A DNA stretch of 64,000 bases from JAHBVH01 sp034432375 (GTDB lineage: Bacteria; Chloroflexota; Anaerolineae; Caldilineales; Caldilineaceae), in the NCBI GenBank assembly GCA_034432375.1, contig DAOUCA010000107.1, positions 109,566-173,565 of the forward strand. The letters are read 5' to 3'. The notes beneath the pieces are model-generated. The model worked only from the letters and a program-made list of their open reading frames with translations, was not told the origin of the DNA and made no database searches. The first letter of the stretch is position 1; every line of letters starts with the position of its first letter. A program made the position numbers and the translations under genes. This document shows positions 8,178-17,045 of the stretch, in pieces.

Positions 8178-9557
8178 TCAAGAAGTGAGTGCATTGGCGG
8201 CCCGTTGTAGCGCTTCCACCATTGTGGGGTAGGGCAAGATGATATCTTGCAGCGTCGTCACTGGTAAGCCACTGCGCATTGCCAGCACAGCAGGGGCGAT
8301 CAACTCACCCGCCCCTTCCCCGATCATGTGACAACCCAAAATTGTCTGCCCATCCCCTATGAGTAGTTTCACCAGCCCTGCTTTATTGCCAGTAGCCTGT
8401 GCCCGTGCGAGTTCGGTAAAATTGAATTTCCCCACGCGGTATTGCACTTTATGCGCGCACAGTTGTGCCTCGGTTTGGCCCACATGCGCGACTTCTGGCG
8501 ACGTGTAGGTTACCCATGGCACAGCTTGCTGATTAAACGCATCGTTTTGACCCTTTAAAATACTCTGCGCAACATGACGGCCTTGGGCATTGGCCACATG
8601 GGTAAAGGGATAACCACCTGTCACATCGCCAATCGACCAGATATGCGCCACACTTGTGCGCAACGCCGCATCAACCACGATCTTCCCCTCATCAACTTGG
8701 ATACCGGCGGCTTCCAGTTGTAAATCGGCAATCGTCGGCGCACGGCCCACTGCCATCAACAGTGCATCGCAGGTAACCATAGCTGTATCTGAGGGGCCGG
8801 CAAGCATTAGTCGCTTTGTGGTACCTGTCCCATCCCCATCGACCCGTGTAAGTTTGGTGTTAAGCCGAAGGTCAATGCCCTCTGCTATGAGCAGATCGGC
8901 CAGCGCGGCGGCAACTTCGGCATCATCTTTGGGTAACAGTTGATTGCTCGCTTCGATCAAGACGATCTCGACACCAAAGCGGTTGAACATCTGTGCAAAT
9001 TCAACGCCAATTGGCCCTGCCCCAACAATCGCCATGCGCGCCGGCAGTTTGTCCAGATAAATTACCTCGCGATTGGTCAGAGACGCAACGGTGTCGAGAC
9101 CAGGAATCGGCGGGATTACGGCGTCGGCACCGGTGGCGATCACAATCTGATCGCCGCCAATGGACTGCTCGTCAATCTGCACGCTATGGGCAGAGGTAAA
9201 CTTGGCCACACCACAAAAGAGGTCGATGCCGCGTTCACGCATGGCCACTACGGCTTCCTCCCGCGTGCCACCGCGCATCTCCTGCTGCACCTCTGTGATT
9301 CTTGCTTGAAGGGCGTCCCAGTCAACGGCCGCACTGGTCACCTTTGCCCCAAAGCGTTGCGCTTGCTTGGCGTGGGTCAACAACTTGGCAATATAGAGCA
9401 TCGTCTTGGTTGGATCGCAGCCATAGTTCAGACATTCACCGCCCAGTGCATTCTTCTCGACCAACGCCACCCGCAAGCCGGCTTTGTTGAGCATCTCGGC
9501 GCAAGAACTGCCGCCCGGCCCAGCGCCGATGACAATCACATCATAGGCTTTATCCAT
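8178..9557 (-). CDS. MerA/Lpd-family FAD-dependent disulfide oxidoreductase
   Basis: The 459-residue protein has the FAD motif VIGAGPGGSSCA, the redox disulfide Cys42-x4-Cys47 (GGECLNYGCDPTK), an NAD(P) site GAGPIGVEFAQ, and the second FAD motif with SIGDVTGGYPFTH. In dihydrolipoamide dehydrogenase the C-terminal active site is His-Pro-Thr. Here it is LPYPTMVEAL, with Tyr443 replacing the histidine, as in mercuric reductase. The C-terminal cysteine pair of MerA and its N-terminal metal-binding domain are both missing. It is thus an Lpd/MerA-like enzyme of unknown substrate, not a proven mercuric reductase. It lies 13 bases after the aldehyde dehydrogenase and is probably co-transcribed with it. 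Confidence 0.85.
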   Translation of the reverse strand: MDKAYDVIVIGAGPGGSSCAEMLNKAGLRVALVEKNALGGECLNYGCDPTKTMLYIAKLLTHAKQAQRFGAKVTSAAVDWDALQARITEVQQEMRGGTREEAVVAMRERGIDLFCGVAKFTSAHSVQIDEQSIGGDQIVIATGADAVIPPIPGLDTVASLTNREVIYLDKLPARMAIVGAGPIGVEFAQMFNRFGVEIVLIEASNQLLPKDDAEVAAALADLLIAEGIDLRLNTKLTRVDGDGTGTTKRLMLAGPSDTAMVTCDALLMAVGRAPTIADLQLEAAGIQVDEGKIVVDAALRTSVAHIWSIGDVTGGYPFTHVANAQGRHVAQSILKGQNDAFNQQAVPWVTYTSPEVAHVGQTEAQLCAHKVQYRVGKFNFTELARAQATGNKAGLVKLLIGDGQTILGCHMIGEGAGELIAPAVLAMRSGLPVTTLQDIILPYPTMVEALQRAANALTS

Positions 9558-9570
9558 GTTGCCCCTTCAC

Positions 9571-10938
9571 TTATTTCACATAGACTGTTTTGGTATTGAC
9601 GAACTCGCGAATGCCGTGGTGTGACAATTCACGCCCATAGCCACTCTCTTTGATGCCGCCGAAAGGTAGACGCGGATCAGATTTGACAAATGAATTAACA
9701 AAACAGGCACCAGCCTCTAACTCGGTTGCCGCGAGATGGCGGCCCAGTTCAAGATTCTGCGTAAAGATCGCAGCGCCCAGCCCAAACGCAGTATCGTTGG
9801 CGACACGAATCGCTTCCCCCTGATCTGCCACCGGGATGATCGCCGCCACCGGCCCAAAGAGCTCCTCGTCATAGGCGGGCATCCCCGGCTGCACATCGGT
9901 GAGCACGGTGGGCGGATAGTATGCGCCCGGCCCATCCGGCACCTTGCCGCCGAGCAGGCAGCGCGCCCCCTGTTTGATACTCTGTTGGACTTGCTCGTGC
10001 AGATCGTCGCGCAGATCGACACGCGCTTGCGGCCCCACTTCGGTCGCTTCGTCCATAGGATCGCCCATCTTGGCCGCGGCCATGCGGTCGACAAAGAGCT
10101 TTTCAAAGGCATCGCGTTGACTCTCGACGACAATAAAGCGTTTGGCCGCGATACAACTCTGGCCGGCGTTGATCAGCCGGCTGCTGACGCAAGTGTTGAC
10201 CGCACTCGCCAGGTCAGCGTCTTCGAGAATAATATAGGGATCGCTGCCGCCCAGTTCGAGCACACTCTTCTTGAGCATCTCGCCTGCTTTCTTGGCTACG
10301 GCGCGCCCGGCTGGTGTGCTGCCCGTTAAAGTGACGGCGCGCACCAGCTTGTGTTCGATGATCCCCTCGATCGCATCGCTGCCGACGAGCAGGGTGGTAA
10401 AAACCCCTTTGGGAAAGCCGGAATCCTTGAAGATCTCCTCAATCGCCAGCGCACAGCCCGGTACATTCGAGGCATGTTTCAGCAGCCCCACATTGCCGGC
10501 CATCAGCGACGGCGCGGCAAAGCGAAAGAGCTGCCAAAAGGGAAAGTTCCACGGCATTACCGCCAACACCACGCCCAGCGGCTGATAGGTGACAAAGCTT
10601 TCCGCGGCATCCGTCTCAATTCGTTCATTGGCTAGAAATTGTTCAGCCTTTTCCGCATAGTACTCACAGACCCACGCGCACTTCTCGGCCTCAGCTTTGC
10701 CGTCCTTGAGCGGTTTGCCCATCTCTTCGGCCATCAGCTTGGCCAACGCTGGTGCCCGTTTGCGCAGCAGATCGGCGGCGCTCTGCATCAGCTTGGCGCG
10801 CGTGGCAAAGCTGCTCTGCCGCCATTGGCGAAACGCGCCGTCGGCTCGTTCGATGGCGCCATGCACTTCTTTGGTTGTCAATGTGGGATATTCTGCCACC
10901 GTTTCACCGGTGGCGGGGTTAATCGACTTCATGCTCAT
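9571..10938 (-). CDS. NAD(P)-dependent aldehyde dehydrogenase (succinate-semialdehyde type)
   Basis: This 455-residue enzyme has the family landmarks PWNFPFWQLFR (cofactor pocket), VTLTGSTPAGRAVA, the general-base glutamate in LELGGSDPYI, the catalytic cysteine in NAGQSCIAAKR and the C-terminal PFGGIKESGYGRE. The N-terminal EMGKPLKDGKAEAEKCAW stretch matches the short succinate-semialdehyde dehydrogenases of the Sad/YneI type. It would oxidise an aldehyde to the acid. The ATG at 10938 is chosen because AAGGAGG sits just upstream; an upstream in-frame start at 10983 is less likely. It is the first gene of a two-gene unit with the flavin oxidoreductase. Confidence 0.9.
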   Translation of the reverse strand: MSMKSINPATGETVAEYPTLTTKEVHGAIERADGAFRQWRQSSFATRAKLMQSAADLLRKRAPALAKLMAEEMGKPLKDGKAEAEKCAWVCEYYAEKAEQFLANERIETDAAESFVTYQPLGVVLAVMPWNFPFWQLFRFAAPSLMAGNVGLLKHASNVPGCALAIEEIFKDSGFPKGVFTTLLVGSDAIEGIIEHKLVRAVTLTGSTPAGRAVAKKAGEMLKKSVLELGGSDPYIILEDADLASAVNTCVSSRLINAGQSCIAAKRFIVVESQRDAFEKLFVDRMAAAKMGDPMDEATEVGPQARVDLRDDLHEQVQQSIKQGARCLLGGKVPDGPGAYYPPTVLTDVQPGMPAYDEELFGPVAAIIPVADQGEAIRVANDTAFGLGAAIFTQNLELGRHLAATELEAGACFVNSFVKSDPRLPFGGIKESGYGRELSHHGIREFVNTKTVYVK

Positions 10939-11151
10939 GGGTTCCTCCTTGGGCGTGCTCGGGTTAGCTGTTCCTTTGAGCATAACCAGCCTTCTTCACC
11001 CACGCTATTGAACCTGGCACAAATAACGGGTACACCTATTGGAACAAGGCGCGGCGGTAGCTTTGATAGCGTAAAGCTGCGGTTATTGTGGGCAATGGCG
11101 GTTAGGGGGAGAGGAACGAGCGGAATGATTTGCGGCAAGCGGTTAAAGGGC

Positions 11152-11472
11152 TTAATCGACGAGACACTTATCACCGGGGATAAAGGGTGTTTGGATCACA
11201 AAATGAAAATAATCGTCTGTACTCTCGACAAAGGTGTGAGTTTCACCCGGCTCGACCACGAGGACATCTTTTGCCTTGAGCAGCACTCGTTCCTCATTGA
11301 CAACAGCGATACTTTCGCCCTGTGCGATCAGATAAATTTCGTACATCTCGGCGTGATAGTGGCGGATATCAATACCCTCATTGGCATAGCCGACCGCCAC
11401 GGGAACGGATGAGTTCCACGGGCCGGCGAACCAGCCTTTGGAGTGGGTGGAGGACGGGGTGAGGTGGATCAT
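11152..11472 (-). CDS. Small cupin-domain protein
   Basis: This 106-residue protein is a single cupin barrel. Cupin motif 1 contributes HYHAEMYEIYLIAQG and motif 2 PGETHTF, giving a likely metal site of three histidines and a glutamate. Function within the very broad cupin family cannot be assigned. It lies 17 bases after the small DUF2442-like gene and is probably the last gene of the leftward unit from 12713. Confidence 0.8.
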   Translation of the reverse strand: MIHLTPSSTHSKGWFAGPWNSSVPVAVGYANEGIDIRHYHAEMYEIYLIAQGESIAVVNEERVLLKAKDVLVVEPGETHTFVESTDDYFHFVIQTPFIPGDKCLVD

Positions 11473-11489
11473 AGTTTCATCTTCCGCGA

Positions 11490-11882
11490 TTATGCAAGGG
11501 CAAGCGCGCTCACCGTTCCACTATCGGCCGTTTTCACTTTGCGACCATAGCGTTCACAGAAAAAGCGCACGCATTCCGGTGCTAGATCGACAGCGGTTTC
11601 ATCATAAACGCCACGCTCCGGGCTAAGCCAGATGAGTGCATAATCGCCTTCCACCAGTTGAAACCGTTCTGGTTCGCGCAACGGCGCAAAGACACCGCCA
11701 AGATTATTTTCGACAAAGAGGGGTCGAAAGTCTAGCTCGTAGATGGTTACATCTAGTTCCTCCTCAAACCAAAGGCGCAGGACAAAGTCATAGAGATATT
11801 CCGCCTTTAGTAGACCACGTTCGTTGTTGTCAAGCCAATTGCGCTCGTTGCCGGCGTAGAGATGCCACTCTTGCCAGTTCAT
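11490..11882 (-). CDS. Conserved hypothetical protein, DUF2442-like
   Basis: The 130-residue protein contains the pattern YLYDFVLRLWFEE, then DFRPLF, GGVFAPLREPERF, LIWLSPERGV and DLAPECVRFF. This resembles DUF2442-type proteins, which are often found near toxin-antitoxin or small nuclease genes. The fit is by eye only. Its start overlaps the stop of the HNH gene by four bases (ATGA), so the two are translationally coupled. No enzymatic residues stand out. Confidence 0.6.
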   Translation of the reverse strand: MNWQEWHLYAGNERNWLDNNERGLLKAEYLYDFVLRLWFEEELDVTIYELDFRPLFVENNLGGVFAPLREPERFQLVEGDYALIWLSPERGVYDETAVDLAPECVRFFCERYGRKVKTADSGTVSALALA

Positions 11883-12319
11883 TCGGCATTTGTCTCGACC
11901 GGGGGATGTTCACCTAGAACATACATAGCTCTCCGTAGATTGACAACCCTATGGCGATTTAGCTTGAGTGCCGCTACAGTGGCCCTACCGGTTGCGGTTA
12001 AACCGATGATTTCCAAAAAATCTTCACTCCAGCAGAAATGCTCCTCCCAACGGTGTTGTCGTGGGTGAAAGAGAGGAACGATTTGGTTATCCGCTGGATC
12101 AGGTGCGTTTGTCTTTGTATATTTGTGGCTATTACATCCCTGGCAAGCAAATGCTAAGTTATCGAGCTCTGTTTCTCCATCGGCAGCGACCGGAATAACA
12201 TGTTCTATCGAAAACGACTCGGTCGCAAAATCCTCTTGGCATTGGCAGTACTCACAACGACCTTTTGCCCGATCTCGCACAAGGCGTCGTTGTTCCGCCG
12301 TGGGGCGTGATCTAGTCAT
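11879..12319 (-). CDS. HNH endonuclease
   Basis: The 146-residue protein has a textbook HNH fold: CEYCQ (a zinc cysteine pair), IEHVIPVAADGETELDNLAFAC and CQGCNSHK. The catalytic histidine lies in IEHVIP, the asparagine in LDNLA, and the second zinc pair in ACQGC. It probably nicks or cuts DNA. Proteins of this type occur widely in cyanobacteria and Chloroflexota beside a small helical partner like the one upstream. It overlaps that partner by eight bases and the downstream gene by four, so the three form a tight operon. Nothing shows whether it serves defence, mobility or repair. Confidence 0.85.
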   Translation of the reverse strand: MTRSRPTAEQRRLVRDRAKGRCEYCQCQEDFATESFSIEHVIPVAADGETELDNLAFACQGCNSHKYTKTNAPDPADNQIVPLFHPRQHRWEEHFCWSEDFLEIIGLTATGRATVAALKLNRHRVVNLRRAMYVLGEHPPVETNAE

Positions 12320-12713
12320 TGTTCTTTGGCAAAAGCCCCAGTTGGTGCATTAGCTGACGGACCGATATATTGCGGATTGCGGCTAGTTCCGTTAATGCTT
12401 GGAGCCGTTCAACATCACGCGTCTCAACTTGTTCGATGAGCGTCAGAAGTTCCTCATATTCTACCGGCGTTAGGGTTGCCGCATCACGCTTTTCCTTGAG
12501 CACGTGAAAGCGCAGTCGAGTAGATTCCGGCAAGCCCTGATTGATTTGGCGTAAAAGGTCAGTTTCCGCTGTGGACAGGCTTGGCGCACGACGTTTGGCG
12601 CGGAGTAACATGACTTCATCAGCAAATTGTTCCAATGCTGATCCGTCAAGATGTTGCACGCCTTGCAGCAGATCCGCTAGTGAGATCTCGGCTTGTAGTT
12701 GAATGGTGGTCAT
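12312..12713 (-). CDS. Conserved helical protein paired with an HNH endonuclease
   Basis: This 133-residue, strongly helical, charged protein has no enzyme motif I recognise. Features include LEQFADEVMLLRAKRRAPSL, LLRQINQGLP, LTPVEYEELLTL and a C-terminal RNISVRQLMHQLGL. Similar proteins directly precede HNH endonuclease genes in cyanobacteria, which suggests a partner or regulator role; this is recollection of gene context, not a search. It is the first gene of the leftward unit, and its stop lies inside the HNH start region. Confidence 0.65.
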   Translation of the reverse strand: MTTIQLQAEISLADLLQGVQHLDGSALEQFADEVMLLRAKRRAPSLSTAETDLLRQINQGLPESTRLRFHVLKEKRDAATLTPVEYEELLTLIEQVETRDVERLQALTELAAIRNISVRQLMHQLGLLPKNND

Positions 12714-12790
12714 TGGGGTCCTACCTGTTTATGTCACGCACAGTTGTCATATGGCTATTATAACAGAAAAGCCGGGTGGACTGCCACTTA

Positions 12791-12826
12791 GTCAAGAAGT
12801 TGCTTATAGTACCGCAACTTCTTGAC
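12791..12826. repeat. 13-bp perfect inverted repeat
   Basis: GTCAAGAAGTTGC and its exact complement GCAACTTCTTGAC are separated by ten bases. No T-run follows, so it is a poor terminator. It could be an operator for the leftward HNH operon or the remains of a mobile element. Confidence 0.7.
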
Positions 12827-13092
12827 ATATGTGAGTAGTATCAACGGATGTTGATGCCTTTGGACATAGCTAAGTGCTGCCACTACAACCAATGTCGTTA
12901 GCCCATGAACTAGCCTTTGGTCTTTATAGATCTACGCAAAGGTAAATCACATTGGGGCAAGTATACGCTTTTAATCTTCCACCCAACTAGTATTCAGTAT
13001 CTCGAGCTGCCGGTAATTTTTAAAGGCAATTGTACATCTCTTAAATTCCTAATCGAATAACTAACAACAACCAAAAGAACCCAAAAACGCAG

Positions 13093-13122
13093 TTGACAAA
13101 CTTCTCAAAAAAAGTTTATAAT
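13093..13122 (+). promoter_or_regulatory. Sigma70-type promoter for the exported-protein block
   Basis: TTGACA at 13093-13098 and TATAAT at 13117-13122 are both perfect consensus boxes with an 18-base spacer. Transcription would start near 13129. That gives a leader of about 290 bases before the ATG at 13419, long enough for regulation in the leader. Confidence 0.65.
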
Positions 13123-13418
13123 TCTTGTATCTTCTTCATTTCTGTATTCCTGCTGTAATATATCTAATATCCTTTGCTACTTTGCTAACAACTTTTGCAA
13201 CAGACAGTAGTTGTTTACTATCAGGACCAAAAGTTTGAAACTGGTCTTATGAGTGGTTCGATAGGCCTTATAAAGAAGTAAGAGCTTGAGCTAAAGCAAA
13301 ATACCCAATCGCACCTGACTGCTATGTCAGCTTGTAAAAACAATCTATTCTATTCAATTTCCAGTATTTCATGACAAGTTACTCTTGAACAGGACTGAAC
13401 CAATGATTGGAGGTTTTT

Positions 13419-14225
13419 ATGCATACAAACCTGCGATGGCAGGCCGTTTCGTTAATGGGTGGGATTGGAATTATTGGATTAGGTATCGGGTGGCTTGCCG
13501 GTCTTTCACTATCTCCAGTGATAGCTAACATCATCGCAACTGTTGTTACGGCCGCCGCCGCCATTGTTGCAGCGATCGGCGGGTTGGAGGAGAAAGCGGT
13601 TACCCCGGCTGATTCTACATCACCAGCGGCAGATGGCAATCATCTTCCTGATAACAGTAAAGGGGTCGAGAGTAGAATCGCTAAAACTGTTGATGCCGTT
13701 GGTCGATTGCACGTCAACCCCTGGCCTCTGGCAGTATTGTTTATTGGGCTATTTTTCGGCACTAGTGCCGGTAACTGGGCACGGGCACACGACATCTTTG
13801 GCAAAAAAGTGCTGCCAGAAGCACCATTGTCGGCCCCCATGTTACAAGCTGAGATCGAACCGTGGGTGACGCATGGCATCAGTAAAACTCTCGTCGTGCA
13901 GAGACTATTTGATCTGAAGTACCCACTCAATGGCGGGATGTCCTCAATGAAGGCTGCTGATATTTCTTCTTCGCCATCGTCGGGGCCGAATCCCTATCAG
14001 ACTGGACTTTATGCTCTTAGCACTGCCGCAGGTCAGACCGACTGTCAACAAATAGCCCGCACTTCCAACGCCGAGTTAGAGAACCTTGTGCTCGGCGAGA
14101 AAAATCCGGATGGTTCAAGACAGCGCAGCTTGCAGAATGAAGTGTTCCAGGAATTGTTTTTGGCCCTGGAAAATCCCGACAGTTTTCGTACTGTGGTGAG
14201 AATTTTATGCGCGTCTGCTCTGTAG
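13419..14225 (+). CDS. Hypothetical membrane protein with two transmembrane segments
   Basis: The 268-residue protein has two adjacent hydrophobic stretches near the N-terminus (about residues 8-50) and another near residues 105-122 (WPLAVLFIGLFFGTSAG). A soluble C-terminal part of about 145 residues contains two cysteines and no motif I recognise. GGAGG sits six bases before the ATG at 13419, which I prefer over a TTG at 13407. Its last 19 bases overlap the secreted protease gene, which suggests coupled translation and a shared function, perhaps as membrane anchor or regulator of the protease. That role is inference. Confidence 0.7.
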   Translation: MHTNLRWQAVSLMGGIGIIGLGIGWLAGLSLSPVIANIIATVVTAAAAIVAAIGGLEEKAVTPADSTSPAADGNHLPDNSKGVESRIAKTVDAVGRLHVNPWPLAVLFIGLFFGTSAGNWARAHDIFGKKVLPEAPLSAPMLQAEIEPWVTHGISKTLVVQRLFDLKYPLNGGMSSMKAADISSSPSSGPNPYQTGLYALSTAAGQTDCQQIARTSNAELENLVLGEKNPDGSRQRSLQNEVFQELFLALENPDSFRTVVRILCASAL

Positions 14226-16915
14226 CAATTGCAATAGCCTTACTGCTGTTAGTCGGCGTGTCACAGGCTAAAGCTCAGCTTCTGGCTGAATCCCCATTTA
14301 TCTATCAGGTTAGCAGTTTTGGATGTGATCACAATCCACCCTCCAGAACTCTCACCGGCTTTCGCCTTAAAGGCGTTTCTGGCATCATCACCGCGCTCCA
14401 TGGCGTTGCTGGTTGTACGTCTTTCTCTGCCAACTCTAGTGCATCAGATGTAGATGGATTGCTGAGTCTTGAGATTATCGCGATTGATATCAATCGCGAT
14501 CTGGCGTTGTTGCGTCCCACCCAGCAGTTAGAACTTCTGAGCCCTACGCAAGGACTAGACACCGTTCCCTTTGCCGAAGAGGCGGCTGTCGCTGCGTCGA
14601 CAAACATAACGACGGCTACGCCGTCCAAGGCGTATGTTATTGGCTATTCCTATGCCCGTAATTACCAAGACAGGAACGAAATGACGATTCGAGATCTTCG
14701 AGATCTGCGTGCTATCTTATCGTCGCCCGCCGAAGACCCAACCCTTGGTAGTGAGCTTCTGAAGGCTTTAGACATCCGCCAAAGCCCCGATCTGGATATG
14801 CTAGTCATCGATCTGCAAGGGGTCATAGTGCCAGGGCTATCAGGTGCCCCCGTTTTCAACAGTGAGTCCAAGGTCATCGGGGTTGGCAATGGTGGTTTAC
14901 TGGGCGGTGCCACAGATTATGTCTGGGCTATCCCCTGGAGTGATAATATTTGCTGGCAATCGCTCGATGTATTCGAGCAGTCCGACAAGTTGAAAAAGAA
15001 CTGCTGGTCGTCAGTGGATCAATTCCGTAACCGCTATAATCAACTAAAGACAAACAACCCCAGCGACATCTATTCGTTTCCACAGAGCAACAATGTACCA
15101 CTGCTGCCAGAATGGTTAAGGCTAGAAGTGATCATCACCCAAGGTGAAAACCGCCTTGTCTTAGAGCAACCTGTTGCAAGCCATGAGCAAAGTAGTTACC
15201 TTTTACCCATCCCTCCAGAATTCAACATAGCTGGAGCAGAGATAATCATTCGTAAATCAACTGCCACAAAGGAAGTGTTGGCTACAGGACGGATCAGCAG
15301 CGACGATGATCGCTGGTCCACTTTGAATGGAGATTATAAATTCTCTGTTGCTGAGCAAGCTGCATCACTTATCCTGGGTGTATTACCACTCAACATATCC
15401 ACACCAGAGGCATCATCCTTTGCGATACGCGGGCGTGTTATGGATATCAGTGGGCCTGTTGTTGGTGCAACTGTTACTGTGTCTAAAAACTATAATGGAA
15501 GACAGGTATCTATTAGCGCGCGCATGACAGATAATACTGGTCAGTATGTTCTGGAGGGTATCGAGCATAGCGATAAAGGGAAAGCTGGCGCAATTACAGT
15601 AAGGGCTGAAGGATATCAAGATTACTTTATTAATATCCAACTAGATCAAATCCCGCAGACCGATATCTTTCTATCACCAGCACCATTAGCATCCTTCACA
15701 CCTATCATTGCTTCCATTAATACAGAAACTCCACCGGTAAATGCAACTGCGACTTGGACGCCAACGCCTGTTCCCTCTATTACTCCTACTCCTTTTTTTA
15801 CTTTCATTGTCAAAGTGCTTGAAAAATGCGAAGATCGGAATGCACCAATCGCGAATGCACAAGTCAAGATTCGGCAAAAGAGAAGAGATGGAACTGTAAT
15901 CGATGAAAATCAAGAAAGAAAAGCAGGTGCAGATGGGCGAGCATATTTCCGTAATTTACCTGGCTGGCAAAACGATTATATTATTGAAATAATTTCCATA
16001 ATGACGACTGATTATGAAGCCCTTGATGCTTCGATTGAGGTAGATGTTGAAGATAAGGGTACTGAATATAGTGTGCGTTTGGCCCCATTGAAAGGTTGTA
16101 CAGCCTCTGAAACTCCAACCTTTACACCGATACCAACAGAGACATCTGTACCTGCTACCGATACGCTAATTGCGACAGATACCGCTACAACAACACCAAT
16201 ACCGACTGTGACTCCTAGCGATACAACGACCCCAACACCTAGTACAACTGTGACTGCAACGATAACACCAACTGCCAATGATACTGTAACCCCAACACCA
16301 ACTGTCCCCGTTCCTGCCGACACAAACACACCAACCGCAACAGCTACAGATACGGGCACACCAATGGCAACTGCCACTGTTACAGTACCACCAACTAGTA
16401 CTCCTACCGAAACAGCAACATCAACGACAACCCCTACACCGAGTGCAGCCGCAACGTGGACACCAACACCTAGCTCAACACCAACCCCAGACCCGCTGCT
16501 TGAATTGAAACTGGCTATTGTTCTTTATCGAGAAATAGAAACATCGTACTACCGTAATCCTTACAAAGAATTAGCTGCATTGCGTGAGTCCAAGGTGGTA
16601 ACACTTGATGGCAATGCCTATCTGACACTTTTACTTGAGATTGTGCGACTTAGAGAAGAAGAACAGTCAATCGAACAAGTTTTTCGCTACTCACTAGATA
16701 ACTCTTATATAGTAGTGTCCGAAGACAAAGCTGTTGCATGTTCAAGTGAACAATATAATTTTACTGTTTATAAACTTAACCAGATTATTAAGCAAGAACA
16801 GAAAAAAATTAATAATTCGTATGAATTTAGGTACTCGTTTGAAGATAAAAGGTGGCTTGTAAGTAACATTACTCAAACCCAAAATTCCTGTACTGAATTA
16901 TTTGGGGAAAATTAA
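14207..16915 (+). CDS. Secreted trypsin-like serine protease with carboxypeptidase-regulatory and Thr/Pro-rich regions
   Basis: A signal peptide (about residues 1-23, ending AKAQ) precedes a trypsin-fold domain. The likely triad is His65 (ITALHGVAGC, flanked by a Cys40/Cys70 pair), Asp98 (NRDLALL) and Ser212 (GLSGAPVF). A carboxypeptidase-regulatory-like beta domain lies at about 405-490 (IRGRVMDISGPVVGATV) and a second Ig/PEGA-like domain at 530-630. A Thr/Pro-rich linker of about 130 residues (632-763) separates these from a C-terminal domain of about 140 residues. That tail, with its YNFTVYK and YEFRYSFEDKRWLVSNI stretches, vaguely recalls ARC6/IMS-like tails. It should act outside the membrane. 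The gene overlaps the upstream membrane protein by 19 bases. Substrates are unknown. Confidence 0.8.
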   Translation: MRVCSVAIAIALLLLVGVSQAKAQLLAESPFIYQVSSFGCDHNPPSRTLTGFRLKGVSGIITALHGVAGCTSFSANSSASDVDGLLSLEIIAIDINRDLALLRPTQQLELLSPTQGLDTVPFAEEAAVAASTNITTATPSKAYVIGYSYARNYQDRNEMTIRDLRDLRAILSSPAEDPTLGSELLKALDIRQSPDLDMLVIDLQGVIVPGLSGAPVFNSESKVIGVGNGGLLGGATDYVWAIPWSDNICWQSLDVFEQSDKLKKNCWSSVDQFRNRYNQLKTNNPSDIYSFPQSNNVPLLPEWLRLEVIITQGENRLVLEQPVASHEQSSYLLPIPPEFNIAGAEIIIRKSTATKEVLATGRISSDDDRWSTLNGDYKFSVAEQAASLILGVLPLNISTPEASSFAIRGRVMDISGPVVGATVTVSKNYNGRQVSISARMTDNTGQYVLEGIEHSDKGKAGAITVRAEGYQDYFINIQLDQIPQTDIFLSPAPLASFTPIIASINTETPPVNATATWTPTPVPSITPTPFFTFIVKVLEKCEDRNAPIANAQVKIRQKRRDGTVIDENQERKAGADGRAYFRNLPGWQNDYIIEIISIMTTDYEALDASIEVDVEDKGTEYSVRLAPLKGCTASETPTFTPIPTETSVPATDTLIATDTATTTPIPTVTPSDTTTPTPSTTVTATITPTANDTVTPTPTVPVPADTNTPTATATDTGTPMATATVTVPPTSTPTETATSTTTPTPSAAATWTPTPSSTPTPDPLLELKLAIVLYREIETSYYRNPYKELAALRESKVVTLDGNAYLTLLLEIVRLREEEQSIEQVFRYSLDNSYIVVSEDKAVACSSEQYNFTVYKLNQIIKQEQKKINNSYEFRYSFEDKRWLVSNITQTQNSCTELFGEN

Positions 16916-17045
16916 TTTGGTTAAGAAGTATGATTTCATTAAAACCATTACAGTGTTTTCATACCAATCAGGCAAATTAATCGCTAAATTAATCTTTGGA
17001 CAGAGTGCCAGTAACTGCATTCGTGCAAAATACATAGGAGTGTAA

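Larger units (their letters stand above)
12720..13418. other. AT-rich intergenic region with an inverted repeat and a promoter
   Basis: No coding frame is supported in these 700 bases between two divergent units. It contains a 13-bp perfect inverted repeat at 12791-12826 and a strong consensus promoter at 13093-13122. The remainder is unremarkable AT-rich sequence, with composition clearly lower in GC than the regions on the left. Confidence 0.6.

Noticed and set aside
8178..9557. Mercuric reductase merA
   Set aside because: The tyrosine fits but the C-terminal cysteine pair, metal-binding domain and other mer genes are missing.
10639..11412. 257-residue open frame on the plus strand
   Set aside because: It is antisense to the aldehyde dehydrogenase and cupin genes and crosses their intergenic gap without a ribosome site.
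16012..16377. Minus-strand frame rich in Val/Gly
   Set aside because: It is the complement of the Thr/Pro repeat linker of the secreted protease.
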